Of a stretch of 64,000 nucleotides of DNA, positions 24,762 through 32,746 are shown one piece after another. Origin of the DNA: CBDBCU01 sp965203435 (lineage in GTDB: Bacteria > Chloroflexota > Dehalococcoidia > Lucifugimonadales > UBA3495); contig CBDBCU010000008.1 in NCBI GenBank assembly GCA_965203435.1, positions 1-64,000 on the forward strand, written 5' to 3'. Numbering within the stretch: position 1 is the first letter of the stretch; the number at the start of each line of letters is the position of its first letter. Position numbers and translations under genes: made by a program. The notes beneath the pieces are model-generated. The model was given only the letters and a program-made list of their open reading frames with translations, searched no databases and was not told the DNA's origin.

Positions 24762-25622
24762 CTACAGCCATTCCCCAATCCAGCGGTCATAGTCCCCCCG
24801 GCGGGTCAATTGGCCCAGCAGTTCCGGAGGAGCCAGCTGGTCGGACAAATCGGCCGGGCGGACGCCCTCGCGCAGGGCTTTCAGGGTGTCGTAGGCGGCC
24901 TTGACCGCCGCCGCAAAGGGCAGATGGCCTTGCAGGGCAATGCGGACGCCATTTTGCCCCAGCCAATCCAAATCCGACAACTCGCCGCCGGCCCCGCCCA
25001 GCAGGATGGGAATGTTCACCTCGGCGGCCACCGCCGCCACTTCGGCCCGGGTCTGCGCCCCGGCCAGAAACATCGCATCCACTCCGGCCTGCTCGTAGGC
25101 TTTGGCCCGCTTGATGGCCTCGGCCACGCCGCCGAAACGCAGGGCGCTGCTGCGGCCGGCCACCACCAGAGCCGGATCCTGCCGGCCCGACAAGGCCGCT
25201 TTCATCTTGCCCACGCCCTCCTCCACCGCAATCAGATTGCCCTCGCTGGCATTGCCATAGGCCAGCGGCAGGGCGGTATCCTCAATGGTCAGAGCGGCAA
25301 CACCGGCCGTTTCCAGCTCCTCCACCGTGCGGCGGACATTCAGGGCATTGCCATAGCCGTGATCGGCGTCCACCATCAGGCTCAAGGCGCCGGCCCGGCA
25401 AATGCGGTGAATCTGCTGGGCAAACTCGGTCAGGGTCAGCACAATCAAATCCGGCGCCCCCAGCACCGTGCCGGAGGCAATGGATCCGGCAAACATCCCC
25501 ACCTCAAAGCCCAAATCCTCGGCGGCCCGGGCCGTGAGGGGGTCAAAAACCGAGGCCGGATGCACGCAGCGATCCCCGGCCAGAATAGCCCGATAGCGTT
25601 CCCGTCGTTCCGTCAGGTTCAT
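24762..25622 (-). CDS. Isocitrate lyase/PEP mutase family lyase (oxaloacetate-decarboxylase-like)
   Basis: A 286-residue TIM-barrel enzyme of the PEP mutase/ICL superfamily. Active-site elements are the N-terminal PASVFDPLTARAAEDLGFE, the Mg-binding MVDADHGYGNALNV (about 83-96) and LTIEDTALPL (about 115-124). The resemblance is closest to the Pseudomonas PA4872-type oxaloacetate decarboxylase, which lacks the lyase Cys loop (KKCGH). Carboxyphosphonoenolpyruvate phosphonomutase is the common but less likely annotation. Expressed divergently from the DUF429 gene. The ATG follows GGAGGG. Confidence 0.82.
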   Translation of the reverse strand: MNLTERRERYRAILAGDRCVHPASVFDPLTARAAEDLGFEVGMFAGSIASGTVLGAPDLIVLTLTEFAQQIHRICRAGALSLMVDADHGYGNALNVRRTVEELETAGVAALTIEDTALPLAYGNASEGNLIAVEEGVGKMKAALSGRQDPALVVAGRSSALRFGGVAEAIKRAKAYEQAGVDAMFLAGAQTRAEVAAVAAEVNIPILLGGAGGELSDLDWLGQNGVRIALQGHLPFAAAVKAAYDTLKALREGVRPADLSDQLAPPELLGQLTRRGDYDRWIGEWL

Positions 25623-25646
25623 CAGACCCTCCCTAATCCCTAAAGG

Positions 25647-25675
25647 TTGATTTGCGGCATAAAGCAGACTATACT
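25647..25675 (+). promoter_or_regulatory. Promoter of the DUF429 gene
   Basis: TTGATT (25647-25652), 17-nt spacer, TATACT (25670-25675). Confidence 0.5.
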
Positions 25676-25776
25676 AAACCCGGCCGCAATTGGCAAATGG
25701 CAATCCGTCGTCGAAGCCATCGGGCATCCTGGCAATTCAGAAACCGCCGGCCATCCGGCAAAGGGGGGACAAGGCA

Positions 25777-26646
25777 ATGCGGATAATCGGCGTGGATTTC
25801 AGCGGGGCGCAGACCGACCGGAAAACTTGGGTGGCCCGGGGAGAATTGGACAACAATGTCCTTACCATCGAAAGTTGCGATCGGATACGCCGGGCGGCAT
25901 TGACCGACGAACTGGCGGGATTGACCGAGCCGGCGGTCGTGGCGATGGACTTTCCCTTTTCCGTGCCGGCGGAGTTTGCCAACCACTGGCAACCCAACGC
26001 TCAGGCTATGCCTGATTTGTGGCGCGCTGCGGCTGGTATGGATTTCGAGGGCTTTGCCACTCTGAGGGATGACTTTGTGGAGAGCCTGGGAATGGAGCCG
26101 AAACGGCCTTACGACCCGCCGGAAAGCTTTTCCTGCCTGCATAACGCCAACCCCAATATGGTGCCTATGACCTTTCGGGGAATGGCAATGCTGCACGACC
26201 TCTGGTGCAGACTTCCCCAGGGGGCGATATGGGTGCCGCCTATGCCGGAGCCGCTTGGGTACAACATTACCCTGATGGAAGTAATGCCCGGCGCAACTTT
26301 GCGTAGTTTCGGGCTACCCCATACGGGGTACAAAAACACCCCGAGGCTTACTACGGAACAAAAGAAACAACGCAAGGATATGCGGCGGCATATCCTGGAC
26401 GAACTGCCCCAACGAATAAACCCGTTGACGGTGAACTTGACCGGAGACGTGTACGACCGTTGTCTAAACGATGACGACGCGTTGGACTCCGTAGTAGCCG
26501 CCATCACCGCCGCTTTGTGGGCGATCGACCGGGAAAGGTTTATCAATCCTCCGGAGCAGGACCATCCCAACTACGCCCAAGTCCGATTAGAGGGTTGGCT
26601 CTACATCCCGAGGCGGCGTTGCCCGAACTGCGGAGTAATCCTTTAG
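25777..26646 (+). CDS. DUF429-like protein (predicted RNase H-like fold)
   Basis: A 289-residue cytoplasmic protein. It begins MRIIGVDFSGAQTDRKTW, followed by VVAMDFPFSVP and, near the C-terminus, CLNDDDALDSVVAAITAALW. This acidic-motif set is typical of DUF429, a family predicted to be nuclease-like but uncharacterised. The C-terminus ends in a CPNC pair. AAGGGGGGACAAGG precedes ATG 25777. The CAP gene starts 2 nt after its stop, so the two are probably co-transcribed although functionally unrelated on present knowledge. Confidence 0.7.
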   Translation: MRIIGVDFSGAQTDRKTWVARGELDNNVLTIESCDRIRRAALTDELAGLTEPAVVAMDFPFSVPAEFANHWQPNAQAMPDLWRAAAGMDFEGFATLRDDFVESLGMEPKRPYDPPESFSCLHNANPNMVPMTFRGMAMLHDLWCRLPQGAIWVPPMPEPLGYNITLMEVMPGATLRSFGLPHTGYKNTPRLTTEQKKQRKDMRRHILDELPQRINPLTVNLTGDVYDRCLNDDDALDSVVAAITAALWAIDRERFINPPEQDHPNYAQVRLEGWLYIPRRRCPNCGVIL

Positions 26647-26648
26647 AA

Positions 26649-28160
26649 ATGACCACCCTCCGCCGCCTAATCGTCCTCCTGTCCCTTGCCGTCATTGCCT
26701 GGTGGGGGGCGGCGCAGTTCGACTTGCTGCGGCCGCAGTACCATCCCGTGCCGGTGCTGGAACGGCTGCTCTTTGTCCGGCTAATGCCGGCTTTGGCGGA
26801 ACGGATGGCGGAACGGGATATTTCCTTGCCGCCCGTGCCGGCAGCGGCCGCGCCGGCTATCCCGGGCCGCCCGGCCAATACGCCGATTCCTAATCCTACC
26901 GCTACCCCGGCGGCCATCCCGGAATCGGCGGCGGCGGCCGCCGTTGCCGCGGCCCCGTCCGATAACCCGCCCGCGGCCGCTATCCCGCCGACCATTGCCC
27001 CCATCCCTACCGCCGCGCCCGCGCCATTGCCTACGGCTATCCCTACGCCGATTCCTACCCCAACCCCTACGCCGATTCCTACCCCAACCCCTACGCCGGC
27101 CGCTACTGCCACGCCGACCGTCACCCCCGTGCCTACTCCGGCTCTCCCGCCGGCCCAGCGGCATCTTTCCGAAAAGGAATATATGCTCGAGCTGATTAAC
27201 GCGGAACGGGCTAAGGCCGGCGTCCCCCCGGTCGTCCTGGGCGACAATATCGCCGCCCAGCTGCACGCCGAATCCGCCCTGGCAAACTGCTTTACCAGTC
27301 ATTGGGGCGTGGACGGGCTGAAACCTTATATGCGCTACAGCCTAGCCGGCGGTTATCAGAGCAATGGGGAAAATGTCAGCGGCCTGAACTATTGCATTAA
27401 GGCGTGGGAAAACTATCGGCCTATCAGCAGCGCCGAGCAGGAAATGCGGGAGGCGATGCGCGGCTTGATGAACAGCCCCGGCCATCGGCGGCAAATCCTG
27501 GATCCCAGGCATCGCAAGGTCAATATCGGCTTGGCTTGGGATCGCTATAATTTCCGGGTGGCCCAGCACTTTGCGGGGGACTATGTCGAGTATGCGGCCC
27601 GGCCCACTCTGGAGAAGGGCTTTCTGTCTCTGGCCGGCCGGGTGAAAAATGGCATAAGTTTCAGCGACCGGTCGGATTTGGGGATCCAGGTTTATTACGA
27701 TCCGCCGCCCTATCCCCTGACCCGGGGCCAGTTGGCCCGAACTTACTGCGTAGGATTGGGTATCCAAGTCGCCGCCTTGCGGCCGCCGCTGACCGGCAAT
27801 CGGTATTACCCCGACCAGCAGTTCACCCAATCCCAAAGCCAATGCCCGGACCCGTACCAGGTGCCGGCCGATACGCCCGGGCCGAATTCCCACGACGAGG
27901 CGCATCGCATTGCCGGGGCGGCCCGCAGTCAAATCCTGCCGCCCTTGCCGGTAACCGGCCCCTGGATAACGGCATCCCATTGGATCGCCGCCGGCGCCGA
28001 TTTTGCGGTGCAGGCCGACCTGAGCCCGGTAATCGCCCACCACGGCCCCGGCGTCTATACCATTGCCGTATGGCATCAAAATATCGGCGGCGGCGTGGTC
28101 ATTTCCAAGGATTCCATCTTTTACGGCATAGACCCGCCGGCCGGCTATGCCGCGCCCTAG
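26649..28160 (+). CDS. Membrane-anchored CAP-domain (SCP-like) protein
   Basis: A 503-residue exported protein. An N-terminal signal/anchor (about 5-22) is followed by a long low-complexity linker rich in Pro, Thr and Ala (about 60-170), including tandem TPIPTPTP units encoded by a 24-nt DNA repeat near 27046-27095. The CAP/SCP domain (about 175-320) has ELINAERAKAGVPPVVLGDN, a His/Glu set (HAESALANCFTSHWG, GENVSG) and MNSPGHRRQIL. The C-terminal 180 residues are uncharacterised. Bacterial CAP proteins are secreted and of mostly unknown function. Start ATG 26649 lies 2 nt after the DUF429 stop. Confidence 0.82.
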   Translation: MTTLRRLIVLLSLAVIAWWGAAQFDLLRPQYHPVPVLERLLFVRLMPALAERMAERDISLPPVPAAAAPAIPGRPANTPIPNPTATPAAIPESAAAAAVAAAPSDNPPAAAIPPTIAPIPTAAPAPLPTAIPTPIPTPTPTPIPTPTPTPAATATPTVTPVPTPALPPAQRHLSEKEYMLELINAERAKAGVPPVVLGDNIAAQLHAESALANCFTSHWGVDGLKPYMRYSLAGGYQSNGENVSGLNYCIKAWENYRPISSAEQEMREAMRGLMNSPGHRRQILDPRHRKVNIGLAWDRYNFRVAQHFAGDYVEYAARPTLEKGFLSLAGRVKNGISFSDRSDLGIQVYYDPPPYPLTRGQLARTYCVGLGIQVAALRPPLTGNRYYPDQQFTQSQSQCPDPYQVPADTPGPNSHDEAHRIAGAARSQILPPLPVTGPWITASHWIAAGADFAVQADLSPVIAHHGPGVYTIAVWHQNIGGGVVISKDSIFYGIDPPAGYAAP

Positions 28161-28301
28161 ACCGGCTATTGTCCAGTAATGCTATTGCCCGGACATTCCC
28201 GCCCCCTTTATGCTATCATCCTGACAGCCGGGGGAAACCAGCGGGCAAAGGCAAACCCGCCCCATTCCCCCCAACCGCAAAAAACCGCAGTAAGGATGGA
28301 T

Positions 28302-29654
28302 ATGTTTATGGACGCTACCGCGGCCCTGGCCCGCTTTATCGCCGCTACCGAATACGAATCTTTGCCGCCGGCGGCGGTGACGGCGGCAAAAACCGCCATC
28401 CTGGACGGGGTGGCTAATATGGCCGCCGGATCGGCGCAGGAACTGGCCGCCATCATCGGCCGCTACACCCGGGAACTCGGCGGCGCGCCGCACTGCTCGG
28501 TAGTGGGCTGGGGCTATCGCACTAACGCCCCGGCCGCCGCCTTTGCCAACGGCGTTTTCGGCCACTGCCTCGACTACGAAATCCAGGGCTTTCCGCCTGC
28601 CCATGGCACCTCCTCCTGCCTGCCGGCGGCCCTGGCCCTGGCCGAACAGCGCCAAGTATCGGGCCGGCGGGTTATCGCCGCCTATGCCCTGGGCTGGGAA
28701 GTGCAGGGCCGGCTGCGGGCGGCCTCGGCCCCGGCCACAGTGCCGGCCTATCATCCCCCGGGCCTGGTCGGGCCGCTGGGCGGCGCGGCCGCCGCCGCCA
28801 AAACCCTGGGCCTGGACGCTGGACAAACGCAAATGGCCCTGGGCATCGCCGCCTCCCGCACCGGCGGCCTTACCGCCAACACCGGCACGATGGTCAAATC
28901 CACCCATCCCGGCAACGCCGCCCGCATGGGCGCCGAGGCCGCCATCCTGGCCGCTATGGGCTACACCGCCAGCCCTACCGCCCTGGAATCGGACAACGGC
29001 TATGCCGCCGCCCTGTTCGGCGGCAATCTGGATTGGGATGTGGCCGTTGGCGGCTTGGGCGATGATTGGCGGCTGGTGAATCCCGGCTTTGACATCAAGC
29101 GCTTTCCGGCCCAGGTCTATATGCAGAATGTAATCGAAGCGGCCTTGAACCTGCGGACGCAGCCGGGCTTTGCCCTGGCGGCGGTGGAGCGGATAACCAT
29201 CCATCGCCGCGGCCGCGGCCATTCCGGGCCGACGCCGCAGAGTGGATTGGATGGCAAGTTCAGCGCCGAATACTGCGCCGCCGCCGCCCTGCTGGACGGG
29301 CAAGTCGGCATTGACAGCTTTACCGACGCCCGCCGTTTCGCTCCGGATCTGGAACAACTGCTGGGCAAAATGCAAGTGGATCCGGAAGGGCCGGCCGATG
29401 GCGCCACGCGGATAACCGCCCAAATGCGGGATGGGGCCACTGTATCCGCCGAATGTTCCGCTTTCCGCGGCTCCGCCGCCAACCCTATGTCCCGGGCCGA
29501 GCATCTGGTCAAAATCCGGGACTGCTTTAACCGCGCCCTGCCGTCCGCCGATACGGAACAAGCCATCGCAATGCTGGAAAACCTGGAGGATTTGTCCGCT
29601 GTGGGGGAATTGATGGGGATTTTGGGCCAAGCGGCCGTGGGGCGGGACAGCTAG
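28302..29654 (+). CDS. MmgE/PrpD family protein (2-methylcitrate dehydratase-like)
   Basis: A 450-residue protein of the MmgE/PrpD family, which includes 2-methylcitrate dehydratase, cis-aconitate decarboxylase and many uncharacterised dehydratase/epimerase-like enzymes. Motifs seen: AAKTAILDGVANMAAGS, NGVFGHCLDYEIQGF, HPPGLVGPLGGAAAAAKTLG, KSTHPGNAARMGAEAA and GFDIKRFPAQVYMQNVIEA. No prpB or prpC is nearby, so methylcitrate-cycle membership is not supported. ATG 28302 is chosen for its AAGGA spacing; ATG codons at 28296 and 28308 are alternatives. Confidence 0.85.
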   Translation: MFMDATAALARFIAATEYESLPPAAVTAAKTAILDGVANMAAGSAQELAAIIGRYTRELGGAPHCSVVGWGYRTNAPAAAFANGVFGHCLDYEIQGFPPAHGTSSCLPAALALAEQRQVSGRRVIAAYALGWEVQGRLRAASAPATVPAYHPPGLVGPLGGAAAAAKTLGLDAGQTQMALGIAASRTGGLTANTGTMVKSTHPGNAARMGAEAAILAAMGYTASPTALESDNGYAAALFGGNLDWDVAVGGLGDDWRLVNPGFDIKRFPAQVYMQNVIEAALNLRTQPGFALAAVERITIHRRGRGHSGPTPQSGLDGKFSAEYCAAAALLDGQVGIDSFTDARRFAPDLEQLLGKMQVDPEGPADGATRITAQMRDGATVSAECSAFRGSAANPMSRAEHLVKIRDCFNRALPSADTEQAIAMLENLEDLSAVGELMGILGQAAVGRDS

Positions 29655-29748
29655 ACCGGGCCGCCAAACTAATCCCCTTTACCGCCATTCCCGCCGGCCC
29701 GCAACCGTCATCCTACCCATCACCGCGCCATTCCCGGCCGGCCTCCCT

Positions 29749-29850
29749 ACCGTCATTCCCGCGTAAGCGGGAATCTGGCGGCGGCCGTCTGGCAACGGTC
29801 TTGTCTGTCGCAGTGCCGTTCTGGATTCCCGCTTACGCGGGAATGACGGT
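29749..29850. repeat. Family A element
   Basis: 102-bp copy, core ggcaacggtcttgtctgtcg. Stray right-arm pieces extend to 29900. The gap 29655-29987 contains only this and the next terminator. Confidence 0.9.
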
Positions 29851-29928
29851 TGCGAGGGCGCGGGAATGACGGTAGAGAGGGCCGGGGATGACGGTTGCCT
29901 ATCCCATTGTCCCCAGGACATTGCAAGG

Positions 29929-29957
29929 AAAAAGCCCCCGGCGTTGCGGCCGGGGGC
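29929..29957 (-). terminator. Terminator of the zinc-ribbon gene
   Basis: On the minus strand an 8-bp GCCCCCGG/CCGGGGGC hairpin is followed by five T. Confidence 0.8.
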
Positions 29958-29987
29958 GGGGTCACAGGGCCTGGGTTCCCGCCGGGG

Positions 29988-30293
29988 TTAGCGATAGTTG
30001 CTCGCCCGCATCTGGCTGAAGCAGTCGCTGCAATAGACCGGGCGGTCGCCGCGGGGACGGAATGGCACCATCGTATCCGTGCCGCACTGGGCGCAAACGG
30101 CCGGGTGCATTTCCCGCTCGCCGCCACCGCCGCCCTCATACGAGCGCTGCTGCCGGCGGCTCTGACGGCAGTCCGGGCAGCGGCGGGGCTCATTAGTGAA
30201 CCCCCGGGAAGCAAAAAACTCCTGCTCCCCCACGGTAAAGGTGAACTCGGCGGCGCACTCCGCACAAACCAGGGTCTTGTCTGACAGGGCCAA
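29988..30293 (-). CDS. Small zinc-ribbon protein with four CxxC pairs
   Basis: A 101-residue protein. Zinc-ribbon pairs: CAEC (10-13), CPDC (39-42), CAQC (67-70) and CSDC (88-91). The N-terminal half contains FFASRGFTNEPRRCPDCR, a widespread bacterial zinc-ribbon motif of unknown function. A Gly-rich linker separates the halves. The start is TTG, preceded by the strong AGGAGGT, which is buried in a hairpin (see leader). It has its own promoter and terminator. RNA or nucleic acid binding is plausible from the fold but not shown. Confidence 0.8.
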   Translation of the reverse strand: MALSDKTLVCAECAAEFTFTVGEQEFFASRGFTNEPRRCPDCRQSRRQQRSYEGGGGGEREMHPAVCAQCGTDTMVPFRPRGDRPVYCSDCFSQMRASNYR

Positions 30294-30294
30294 G

Positions 30295-30342
30295 GGATGA
30301 CCTCCTAACGATTATTGAATATGGCTTGCGTCGAGGTCATCC
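30295..30342 (-). promoter_or_regulatory. SD-sequestering hairpin in the zinc-ribbon gene leader
   Basis: On the mRNA GGATGACCTC (30342-30333) is perfectly complementary to GAGGTCATCC (30304-30295). The latter includes GAGGT of the ribosome site. The stem is 10 bp and the loop 28 nt. The TTG start lies one nucleotide beyond the stem. This suggests a translational switch or thermometer-like control. Confidence 0.6.
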
Positions 30343-30401
30343 GGACGACAACGGCAAAATCCGCTGCGCCTCGCGGGGAACCTTAACTCACACCGCCGGC
30401 C

Positions 30402-30430
30402 ATCATACCACAGGATTTGCGGCTTGGGAA
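30402..30430 (-). promoter_or_regulatory. Promoter of the zinc-ribbon gene
   Basis: On the minus strand TTCCCA (30430-30425), 17-nt spacer, TATGAT (30407-30402), giving a leader of about 100 nt. Confidence 0.45.
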
Positions 30431-30585
30431 TAAGCCGGACGGCGAAATTGGCAAATTGGCGGTTTTCCGCCGCTTTTCCGCTATCTGGCGGCGGATTTAG
30501 TAACGGCGGCGGCAATTTACTGCTACAAGGGCCTATAGAAACCGCCCTCCCCGCCCCTTTCTACCGCAATTCCCGCGGTCTCTCT

Positions 30586-30683
30586 ACCGCCATTCCCGCG
30601 CAAGCGGGAATCCCGAAAGGTACTGAAAAGACCAGCCCATTGCCCTCCCGCCGCCGGATTCCCGCTTACGCGGGAATGACGGT
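30586..30683. repeat. Family A element
   Basis: 98-bp copy, core aaaagaccagcccattgccc. The upstream interval 30431-30585 has a GGCGG-rich palindromic patch but no gene. Confidence 0.88.
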
Positions 30684-30758
30684 AGAAAGGGGCGGCGGGA
30701 ATGACGGTAGAAAGGGGCGGCGGGAATGACGGTAGAAAGGGGCGGCGGGAATGACGGT
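30672..30758. repeat. 25-bp tandem array grown from a family A right end
   Basis: Three perfect copies of a 25-bp unit (gggaatgacggtagaaaggg then gcggc) start at 30672, 30697 and 30722. A partial fourth starts at 30747. Confidence 0.9.
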
Positions 30759-30768
30759 AAGAACTGCG

Positions 30769-30938
30769 GGCAACAATCCGCTCATCCTGAACTTGTTGAA
30801 GGACGAGCGGATTGTTGCCCCGGCGGCAGATACTGATTGCCGGTTCATCCTTCAACAAGTTCAGGATGAGCGGATTGGTGACCGGCAAGTTCCGGGTGAG
30901 CGGATTGTTGAACAACCGGCAACGGGTGAGCGGATAAT
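30769..30938. repeat. Family D hairpin cluster
   Basis: GGCAACAATCCGCTC (30769-30783) is perfectly inverted at 30805-30819. Inverted and direct copies of the aagttcaggatgagcggatt motif follow up to 30938. Confidence 0.75.
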
Positions 30939-30961
30939 ATGCCCGGCCGGCAACCAAATCC

Positions 30962-31486
30962 TTACAACCCCGGCGCGGCCGCCAAGCCGCCGGCCGGAGC
31001 CCTAGCCCCCAGCGTCCGATCCAGCAGCAGCAGGTCGCTGGGGCTGTCGCCAATCATTTTCAGCTGAGCCACGATGTCCGCCGCCGTCTTTTCCTCCTCC
31101 ACCTGCTCGGTGATGAAAGTTTGCAGATGCACCTGGGTGGGATAGTCGCCCTCCCGTACCGCCAGCTCGTACAGGCGGTCAATCAGCTGGCTGACCTGCC
31201 GCTCGTGTTCCAGGGTCTGCTGCATCACCTCCCGGGCCGACGGAAACTCCAGGGTGGGCTGGTCCAGGGGCAGCAGGGACACCCGCCCGGCCCGGTTCTG
31301 CACAAAGTCAAAGAGGTTCATGGCATGGGCATACTCCTCCTGGCTTTGCACCCGCAGCCAGTGGGCAAACCCCGGCAGGTCGATGGAATCGCAGTAAGCG
31401 GACATCGACAGGTACAGGTAAGAGGAATAAAACTCGGCGTTGATATGCCGGTTCAAGGCATCCTGAATGGTCGGACTCAGGGCCAT
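30962..31486 (-). CDS. Ferritin
   Basis: A 174-residue non-heme ferritin that stores iron in a 24-mer shell. Ferroxidase ligands by family pattern: E in NRHINAEFYSSYLYL, the QSQEEYAHAMNLFDF segment (E and H), E in LEHERQVSQL, and TEQVEEEKTAADIVAQL. AAGGAG lies 7 nt before ATG 31486; a TTG two codons upstream is closer than ideal. The C-terminus has an Ala/Gly/Pro-rich tail. Next to divergent sodN, suggesting a small oxidative-stress neighbourhood. Upstream on the minus strand TATAAA boxes are seen near 31540. Confidence 0.92.
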   Translation of the reverse strand: MALSPTIQDALNRHINAEFYSSYLYLSMSAYCDSIDLPGFAHWLRVQSQEEYAHAMNLFDFVQNRAGRVSLLPLDQPTLEFPSAREVMQQTLEHERQVSQLIDRLYELAVREGDYPTQVHLQTFITEQVEEEKTAADIVAQLKMIGDSPSDLLLLDRTLGARAPAGGLAAAPGL

Positions 31487-31762
31487 TTGCAAGCTCCTTT
31501 TAGTTCGGATGGGAAACCGCGCCCTTTAAGGGGACGCTTATTTATAGAGTATTACATTTGAGGGGAAAATGCAATTGTTTTTGAGGGGCGGGTTGGGGGA
31601 ATTGCCTATATAAACCGTCCTTTCCGCCGCCTACCGTCATTCCCGCGTAATCGGGAATCCCGGCCGGCCCTTTGCCGTCATACCCGACCGGCCGCCCCCT
31701 ACCGTCATTCCCGCGTAAGCGGGAATCCCGGCCGTCCCTACCGTCATTCCGGGCCGCCCCCT

Positions 31763-31863
31763 ACCGTCATTCCCGCGTAAGCGGGAATCTGGCGGCGGAT
31801 GGATGGCAACGGGCCGGTCTTTTCAATACCGTTCGGGATTCCCGCTTACGCGGGAAGGACGGT
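31763..31863. repeat. Family A element with upstream arm fragments
   Basis: 101-bp copy, core ggcaacgggccggtcttttc. Single left arms occur at about 31635-31662 and 31698-31725. The ferritin-sodN gap (31487-32129) is otherwise families C and D. Confidence 0.9.
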
Positions 31864-31887
31864 AGAGGAGACGCCGCTACCCCGCTA

Positions 31888-31977
31888 TGTCATTCCGAGC
31901 GTAGCCGAGGAATCTAAAAGTCTTGTAAGGAGTCAAGGGCGGGCATTTTAGATTCCTCGGCTACGCTCGGAATGACA
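31888..31977. repeat. Family C element, copy 1
   Basis: Arms tgtcattccgagcgtagccg and cggctacgctcggaatgaca are inverted over 32 bp. 90 bp in all. Confidence 0.92.
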
Positions 31978-31997
31978 TCCTGAAACCGGTTTCAGGA
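31978..31997. repeat. Perfect 20-bp palindrome (family D-like)
   Basis: tcctgaaaccggtttcagga reads the same on both strands and is followed by tgaacggatt. Confidence 0.7.
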
Positions 31998-32129
31998 TGA
32001 ACGGATTGAATCCGCCGCCGGCAATAGGCAACTTGGCCGCCGCAGGGTTGCGCGGCGGGGGGATTTGCGGTAATCTTTAGGCGTCCGGCTGCGGGCCGGG
32101 CTAAACTTAACGGAAAAGGAAGGCCCAGA

Positions 32130-32597
32130 ATGTTCAATCCGCTGCGAATTATCCCGGCTGCCGAAGCCGAAGCCCACTGCGACATCCCCTGCGGCATCTA
32201 CGACCCCATCGCCGCCAAAATCGCCGCCCAGACGGTGCAAAAGATGGTCCTGCGGATCCAAGCCCTGGAGCCGGGCGGGGACGATGTGGACGCCGTCCGC
32301 AGCTTTGCCAACACCATCAGCCGCTATGTGGCGGTGAAAGAGGAACACGCCGAAATCTGCAAGCGGGAGCTGCGGATTCTCTGGGCCGACTACGCCTGGC
32401 CCAATATGCCGGAGGGTTTTGACCTGCACGGCAGCTTTAACGCCGCCCTGAAACTGGCCGGCCGCTGCCGCCAGACGGTGGATATGGCGGCCTGCGAGGA
32501 ACTGGTGGCGGCGGTGGACAATATCGCCACCGCGTTCTGGGCGACCAAGGGCGTGGCCTACAGCGACCCCAACGCCGCCGCCCGCTACGGCTCTTAA
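32130..32597 (+). CDS. sodN: Nickel superoxide dismutase
   Basis: Converts superoxide to hydrogen peroxide and oxygen. A 15-residue propeptide (MFNPLRIIPAAEAEA) precedes the nickel hook HCDIPCGIYDP. After cleavage His16 becomes residue 1, with Cys17 and Cys21 as thiolate ligands; Asp, Pro, Gly and Tyr of the hook are all conserved. The rest is the four-helix domain of the family. The maturation peptidase SodX, often adjacent, was not recognised here. Neighbouring ferritin fits a stress role. The ATG follows GGAAAAGGAAGG. Confidence 0.94.
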   Translation: MFNPLRIIPAAEAEAHCDIPCGIYDPIAAKIAAQTVQKMVLRIQALEPGGDDVDAVRSFANTISRYVAVKEEHAEICKRELRILWADYAWPNMPEGFDLHGSFNAALKLAGRCRQTVDMAACEELVAAVDNIATAFWATKGVAYSDPNAAARYGS

Positions 32598-32623
32598 CCC
32601 GCGCGGCCCTTATCCCGGCGGCT

Positions 32624-32693
32624 CCGCTATCCGCTCACCCGGAACTTGTTGCCGGGTCATCCTGAACTTGTTGCAGGATGGGCGGGATAGCGG
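32624..32693. repeat. Family D hairpin
   Basis: ccgctatccgctcacccgga begins a 70-bp stretch closed by gggcgggatagcgg. It contains two copies of the gaacttgttg motif. Confidence 0.7.
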
Positions 32694-32746
32694 GGCCGCC
32701 AGGGAAACCCGGCACAGTCCCTCAGCACCCATTAGGAGGCACAACT

